Shown: positions 57,890 to 64,000 of the stretch, one piece after another
Position numbering within the stretch: the first letter of the stretch is position 1
Layout: each line of letters begins with the position of its first letter
Source of the DNA: Ophiocordyceps camponoti-saundersi (nom. inval.)
Taxonomy: Eukaryota; Ascomycota; Sordariomycetes; Hypocreales; Ophiocordycipitaceae
Assembly (NCBI GenBank): GCA_003339415.1
Contig: PDHQ01000134.1
Location: 24,948-88,947, forward strand
DNA: 64,000 nucleotides
Direction: 5' to 3'
The notes under the pieces: generated by a model
The model's input: only the letters and a program-made list of their open reading frames with translations
The model's database searches: none
What the model was told of the DNA's origin: nothing
Position numbers and translations under genes: made by a program

Positions 57890-59944
57890 CGATACACTAT
57901 GCAGTACGTGGGTGTGTATGTAGCCTGTAGGTATGCATATATACATACTCTCGTCAGTCATGCATTCGTGCGAATTACGAGAAAGAAAGAAGAGGAGAGG
58001 GAGATGATGTTTCCATCAAGCATCCATGAGAGCTACGACAGAGAGAGAGAGAAGGGGAGAGGGAGATGATGTTCCCAGCTTCATCGGTTCCCGTCAACAC
58101 GGCATATCCTTTTCGGATTATGGCCTATTACCTTGCTCAATACACCTCTGCTCTACTAACATCGTCAGCACCGGCCAGAGCTACGTCTTTGCCGCCGGCG
58201 ATGATTTATCCCTTCAACGTAAGGATTACCACATCGGTATCCTATACTCCCGCCTTACTTCCTCGAAGCGGTGGATCACGGCTTATGTAGATTCGTCATC
58301 GTCGCTACCGTCCACGCCCAGTGGTTTTCCATATGTTTTATACCGAGGACTCAAGTGCGGGCGAAGGCGGCTGCAACGGCCCCAGCCAGACGCGCTATGT
58401 GAAGCTCGCCGCTGGCGTAGAATAAGCGTGGCGATACCCTCTTACACCTTCAAAACAACCATACGGGGTACTTGAGAAGTTGAGGACACCGCCATCGAGA
58501 ACGGCTTTAAGCAAGTCGCGCTTGTATATAGACGAGCAACTGAGACGTCATGGGACACGGATTGTGAGAGTGAGAGAGGGAGAGAGAGACACCGAGGGAG
58601 AGGGAGAGGGGCCCGAAGGCGGAGACGGAATCGAGGCGGTCATGGGGATAAGTCACGTGATGACTTAAACCCCCGAAGACTCGGTGACGGCGAAGAGAAA
58701 GCACGAAATGACCCGTTTTGTCTCCGCTCAGCACTAAGAAAATGGCCCGGGCGAAGCCGGAGGCGAAGAGTGCCCTACGCACGTCGTACATATGTATGTA
58801 CAGATATGCATGCAGACTCACACTGTAACGCTGATGATTTGTTGGGTGCGCAGACCCTCCTTCATGTGCTGCAGACGTTGACTGACTGTGTCGATGGACA
58901 GACAAGATTTGGCAAGACAGCCGTTGTGGCACGGTCACGGCATGAATGAATGAGTGTAGAGAGTATGTATGTGAGCAGACGTATGTATGCACTACATATA
59001 GCATACGCAAGTAGGCTGTACAGAAGCATTGCAGCATCTTGGAACTCCCAGTTTGTTTACTCTCTAAGAATAAACAAAAACGCATCCGTGAGCATGTTTC
59101 GGGAGGAACCAAGGACAAGGCCTGACTGACATCGCCGTCGATCGAGTCGGTCGAGACAAGCCGGCGGTGGCAGCCCCGCCCAGTGCGGATAGAAGTATGT
59201 ACATATGGAGGTGCGGGAGCTAGGTATGGTCGTATGTAAGCCGGGGTCTGCTGCCTGACTTGACCCCTGCTAGTAGCTCCCTCGTTAGTTGCATGCGCTA
59301 ACACGTACTCAAAATCAAGGTGTCGGTCGACTCTCGATGGCTTGAGTCGGGATAAAAGCCCCGAGAGCCGAGGGCGCCAAGAGTCGTGGACGGACGACCA
59401 GTTGCGTCATGATGATCGTGATCGTATCCGTGACCGATGAGGCTTATGGATACATGTGTAGAACTCGAGAGACCAGCCGGGCATCATCTCGTTTGGTTGT
59501 GTTTGGTGCAGCAGAACCTCAAAACAGACAGTTACGGATACACATACACACACTAAGAGAAAAATAAGTGAACACCCTGCAGGTCCGCCGCATCGAAGCG
59601 TGCAGATGATGGTGCAGCGTCTTGCAACCACACCTGCATGAGTCCAGGCTTCGAGTGGGATACGAGTTGGGCGACAAGGACTGGCGCTGAGTTGACGAAA
59701 CGGATGCGCGTCGCCTATCTTCTCGTCCCAATTCATTTTCCTTGCCGGCACCATGACCGGCGGTGGACGGAAAGAGGGGAGATTGTCAGAGGGAGAGAGA
59801 TGGAAAGGTCTTTTTTTTCTTGCTCGTCCCGTCTGCTCGGCGCCGCTGTATGTACGATATAAGTCCGCAGCAAGCCGAGGGCAGCCTACATACATACATA
59901 CATACATATATATATACTATCAGACTAGGAGGAGGCGTGCAAAT
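57890..59944. other. Gene-free interval before the RIP block
   Basis: No gene is supported in 2 kb. A GAGAGGGAGATGATGTT piece occurs twice (about 57995 and 58058) next to GA runs. TATGTATG and TACATACA pieces are frequent, with TACGGATA at about 59534. ORFs of up to 265 residues on the minus strand are rich in Tyr/His/Ser strings from these repeats. Confidence 0.5.
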
Positions 59945-60418
59945 TGCATTAATTAATATACTTACCCTCTTAAAACGGAGGGAATTATCGTTATCTTTAT
60001 ATATATAATAAAGACTATCCGTATCTGCCTCTTTAGCTATAATACCCTTATAAATAAGCCTTTATTCCTATATCCTATATATTACCCCGGATATAGCCCT
60101 TTTCCTAATAGGAATTCCGTTTCCTAGGTTACGGATCCGTTATTATAATACCTATACGCCTTAAAAGATAATAAAAATATACGCCTAACCTACTTTTATC
60201 TTAGCCCTCTAATATACCCCCGTAGGCGCTAAGCATACCGCCTTCTATACCGGGTAAGTAATGCCTACTTTCTAAAAGGTATAATTAAGGTTTCTCGCGA
60301 TAATTAAGGAAGGAGTTAAGGGTTAATTAGCGGTAAGGTATATAGGTTAGTTTATTTAGCTTAGAAAGTATTAGATAATAGTTAAGCGGTTATTTTTATA
60401 GCCGAGCCCTTAATAGGG

Positions 60419-60442
60419 CCGGGTTCGATTCCCGGTACCTCC
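60419..60442 (+). other. tRNA-like T-arm / B box
   Basis: CCGGGTTCGATTCCCGG forms a perfect five-pair T-stem with loop TTCGATT and contains the RNA polymerase III B box GGTTCGATTCC, followed by TACCTCC in the place of an acceptor 3' strand. I found no convincing matching 5' acceptor strand or anticodon arm upstream, so it is a tRNA fragment, a decayed tRNA or a tRNA-derived repeat. Confidence 0.5.
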
Positions 60443-60480
60443 TTAATATATACTTTTAGGAATTACTATATAAGGGAGGC

Positions 60481-60569
60481 CCTTAGTTAGGTAGCTTAGC
60501 TAATAGCTATAATAAGGGGATTAAGGGCCCCCTTATTATAGTAAACTAGCTAAATTACCTAGCTAAAGG
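60481..60569. repeat. Imperfect inverted repeat (hairpin), possibly in the LTR
   Basis: The left arm 60481-60519 and right arm 60529-60569 are near-complementary over about 38 bases (CTATAATAAGGGG against CCCCTTATTATAG at the loop end), with a loop of about nine bases. It lies 3' of the copia coding relic in the element's orientation. Confidence 0.7.
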
Positions 60570-61089
60570 TTTTCCCTAGTTTAGTCTCGTTAGTAGTATT
60601 TTCAGGTATTACTAACTTTTTATCTTTTTTATATATTTTAATAAGTTTACTATATTACCTTAACGATAAAGAGAGTAACGGATAAGTTAAAAATATTAGA
60701 AAGGAAAAGTTCGTAGAGAAAACGAAAATATTATAAATATAGGTTTATAATATTTTAAAGTAATCTCCCCGATTAGAATAGATAATAAAGGAGATTATCC
60801 TAGGATAAGGGTATCGTTTAACTAATAAGAAAATAATTACGATAGCGATTAAAAAGTAACGAAATAAGTATATATAACGATTTTAAAAAAGATCGGTTTA
60901 GTAATAAAGAAATAATAATAATCCGGAATAACGCTAGGGTTATAATTAATAAGGTTAATCGCGGATATATAAGTCCGGATCCGATATATAAGATAGAGAG
61001 TAAATAGGTATAATTACCTATTTTAATAAAGCTTATAGAGGGTATTTTCTTCCCCTTAGGCCTTAATTAATAAGTTAATTAAGAGGTAT

Positions 61090-64000
61090 TTTCTTCCCTC
61101 TAATCCCTCGGATTTATATATAGCTTCGTAAGCTTAATTTCCTTTTAAAAAATGCGGAATTTCTCCCCTTAGAGCGGCTTAGTTAGTCTATCTGCTATTA
61201 TACCGGAAATTTCTATCTAGCCGATCTTCGTACGGCCTAACTAAACCTCTTAACGTAATTAGTAAGAGTATATATTAACGTAAAGGAGCTTCGTTTTTAG
61301 CTTTAAATTCTCCTCCGTAATTAGCTTAATTATTTAAAAGTTATTATAATAAATCGTAATATCTTATATAGGCTTAAATTCTACTTCCTTATAAAGCCTC
61401 TTAAAGGCTTTAATTTCCTTAATAACGTAAGAGAGGGCTAGGAACTCTACCTCTATAGATAAAGTTATAATAATATCTTACTTACCCGATTTAAAAATAA
61501 CTATACCCCCGAAGACTCGAATAATAAAGCCTTTAATACTTTTTCGGTTATAGTTATCCCCGAACGAAGCGTTAGATATAGCTATAATAGCCGAATTATT
61601 ACTATTATACCCGATTAAGAGGTCCTAAGTATTACGAAGGAATTTTATAATATAGACTACGGATTATAGATATTAAGGGCTAGGGTTTATAAGACCTTAT
61701 GCTAAGCGGCTAATAGCGAATATAACGTCCGCTTAAGTAATAATTATAGCGTATATTAAGCTACCGATAATAGCCTAATATCGCTTAATCTTTTTAGCTA
61801 TTACCTCCCCTTCGAAAGGAGGGATCTTCTTAAGTATTATTAGCTAAGGCCGAGTCTTCTTTCCTAGGAGCCTTTTAAATTTTATTATAACTTTTTAAAT
61901 ATAGGACTTCTAGCTTAGGAATAGACGCCGATTAGCCTTATCCCTAATAACCTTAATATTTAAGAACTAGCGAAGGTCCCCTAGATCCTTAATTTAAAAG
62001 GCCTTTTTAATAGCTTATCGAAACTTAGCATATTCTTCTATTTAATCTTTCCTAAATAAAGCTATAAGATTATCGATATAGAAAAAAATAATAATCTTTC
62101 CGTTCGTTATAATATAAGGGTTTTCCGAAACGGCTTTATAGCCTTATTCGTTTAACTAAGCTATAAGCAGTTTATACTAAAGTAGGGGTAAACGTCTTAG
62201 CCCGTATAGGGCCTTCTTTAATCTCTATACCCTACCTAGTTTATTAAAGCTTAGAGGTATCTTATAGTATACCTCTTTATTAAGGTTACTATTATAAAAT
62301 ATATTTACGAAGTCGTACTATTAAGCTTTAAGGTTAAAATAGGCCGTTAAGGCTATTAATAGCCGGAACGTTTATACCGCTAGCGTATAAGCGTAAACGG
62401 ATAATTCGTTTAGCGGTTACTCGTTTCCGTATATAATAACGTAAGCTTTATATTTCTAAAGGAAGCCTTAAAAGTTAAACTTATAAATAAAGACTTATTT
62501 AAGATTAATTAACCGCTGCCCTTAGGGCATAGCGGCTATCGAGATCTCTTTAGTAACTTTATAGTCCTCTATCTTTATTAATTTAACCTTTATAGCCTCT
62601 AGCTATTATACCTTATCGGGCCTACCGTAAGCCCCTTTATATATAAGAGGGGGCTCCGGCAGATAGTCCCGATAAGGCTTATCTATAAGGGCTTAAGAGA
62701 GGATAAAGGCCGAATTCCCTATCTAATTAAGGGAGTTAGGGGTAAGAGGCGTATAAGAGGACGTTTCCGCCTCTTTTACTAAGGGATCTATAGGTCCGGC
62801 GCTAGGATAACCGTTATCCCGTTCTTTAACGCTAGATTAATTAGAAGGGCCGGGAAACGCGTTTTTAAGCGTTTCTTAAGATTAAGTATCGTTACCGGCC
62901 GGGTTACGTATACTAGGCTCTTCTTATTATAAAGGCCCGAGGAGATTATTATCGTTAACTTCCTCCTCTTAATCTTTAATTATAGAGACCTAACGAAGGG
63001 CTTCTTCCGGCTAAGGGGTATCCTTATAGTCCTAGCTATAGAATACCTTCTTATTAAAGGTTATAAACGAAATATTAATTAGGGAGTGCCTCTTTAAAAA
63101 GGGCACCTAGATTAGGTATTGCGAGGAGGAGGTAATACCGGCTAAATAGCTAATATAAGCTTTTAGATCGAATTTACTTTAAAGGCCTCTTAATACCTTT
63201 CTTATTATAAGAAACGCCTTATAACTATAAGCTCTAATATACCGTAAGTCTTAAATAAGATAATCCTACGGATAACCCTCTTACTAAGGGTTATAAGTCT
63301 TAAGCTAACGGAGCCTTTATTTAATCGGCTATACGGCCACCCCCCTATCTGCCTTATAAGGCGTCCTATTAAGGAGGTAGATAGCTATATATATAGCCGT
63401 TAGCTATAAGCTATAAGGGAATCCTAACTATATAAGGAGGTATATAGCCGTATAGGTTATAATACCCCCTAATCGTTCGGCATAACTGTTTTAATATATA
63501 TATACCGGTAAGGCAAATTAAATATTAATACCTTTAAAAGATATATCCTTACGGAAGGCCTTAGTAAATAGGGCTTTCTCGTAGTCCGTGAGGATAATCG
63601 AGACCTTTAAATTAAAGGATCTCGCGATATAGGCTGCGAATTTAACTTATATACCGGGCAGGTTAGTTTTATAAGGGATATTATACCCCCTTCGTTCTCC
63701 CGTAAGCCTATAAGTAAATAGGGCTAAATAAGCTAATCTATTATAGCTTAGTTGTTACGGACTATACCCTTTTTATCCCTTATCTTCTTATCTAAGATAA
63801 GATAAGTAAATAAGTAATAAAAAGGATAAGGGTTTGTATTCCTTCCTCCTAACCTTACTATTAAATAGAGCCTTTAATTCTAGCTAAGCCTTACTATATA
63901 AGGTTAGTACTAAGGTTAGTAAGAAGGGGGGTTTTTACTTTAACTCTTTTAAGGCGATAGGAAGCTTTTATTATTAATAAGAATAATAAGTAATAAGTAC
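61090..64000 (-). mobile_element. Dead Ty1/copia retrotransposon (pol relic), cut by the window edge
   Basis: Reading the minus strand through stops gives copia pol in order: integrase-like sequence with LTDYEKALFTKAF (about 63550-63600), reverse transcriptase with LKKALYGLRRLPLL (about 62190-62240) and FFYIDNLIAL in the place of YVDD (about 62050-62090), ADVIFAISRLA (about 61690-61740), and RNase H with NASFGDNYNRKSI and EVEFLALSY (about 61430-61590). Many stops are TAG or TAA where Trp or Gln is expected, as RIP would cause. The 5' end lies beyond the window; the 3' LTR probably lies left of 61090. It cannot encode an active element. Confidence 0.85.

Larger units (their letters stand above)
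59945..64000. repeat. RIP-mutated TA-rich block
   Basis: From about 59945 the composition changes sharply to TA-rich DNA in which CA and TG are almost absent on both strands, while TA is very common and CG persists. This is the footprint of repeat-induced point mutation (C to T at CpA). No open gene exists. It includes the copia relic, a hairpin and a tRNA-like T-arm. Confidence 0.93.

Noticed and set aside
58507..59304. 265-residue minus-strand ORF
   Set aside because: Its sequence is Tyr/His/Ser-rich and derives from TATGTATG and GAGAGA repeats; there is no domain, and no splice or promoter support.

Overview
The window is nuclear DNA of a filamentous ascomycete, most likely a sordariomycete; the order (Hypocreales is my guess) is inference. 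The evidence is short GT-AG introns of about 50-120 bp with fungal branch points (CTAAC, CTGAT), a GC-rich coding style, fungal versions of household genes, and a final 4 kb of TA-rich DNA almost lacking CpA and TpG, the mark of repeat-induced point mutation (RIP). All exon joins were made by eye from splice signals, reading frame and family conservation.

Layout. 1-7.7 kb: most of an SLH1/ASCC3-type double helicase (its start lies off the left edge), then a Rab GTPase on the opposite strand. 7.7-11 kb: a low-complexity intergenic stretch with a poly-C tract and assembly gap, then a SUR7/PalI membrane protein. 11.6-21 kb: a gene-poor, lineage-specific island with an F-box-like protein, an orphan multi-pass membrane protein, and three divergent paralogues of a family I do not recognise (repeat-rich helices, then a CxDCxxH motif, then C-terminal membrane segments), separated by minisatellites. 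This trio is the best candidate for something undescribed. 21.8-35.3 kb: conserved core genes: cysteine dioxygenase, a HIRAN-SNF2-RING protein (Rad5/HLTF type), TYW1, TOM20, EXO84 and the PP2A catalytic subunit. 37.6-38.5 kb: an atypical kinase-like orphan. 40-57.9 kb: an SH3-bearing type I membrane protein, DcpS, a GILT-like protein overlapping DcpS tail to tail, a hexokinase-family protein, a vacuolar-type MFS transporter, CEF1/CDC5, a second MFS transporter and an FHIT-like hydrolase. 57.9-59.9 kb holds no gene I can support. 59.9-64 kb is a RIP-mutated block containing a dead Ty1/copia element on the minus strand that runs off the right edge.

The genes do not form a metabolic cluster. Several share the theme of RNA and translation upkeep (SLH1 in ribosome quality control, TYW1 in tRNA modification, CEF1 in splicing, DcpS in cap scavenging), others membrane traffic (Rab, EXO84, SUR7, TOM20), but this looks like ordinary gene order rather than co-regulation. 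Divergent pairs (TOM20/EXO84, CEF1/MFS, GILT/hexokinase) probably share promoter regions.
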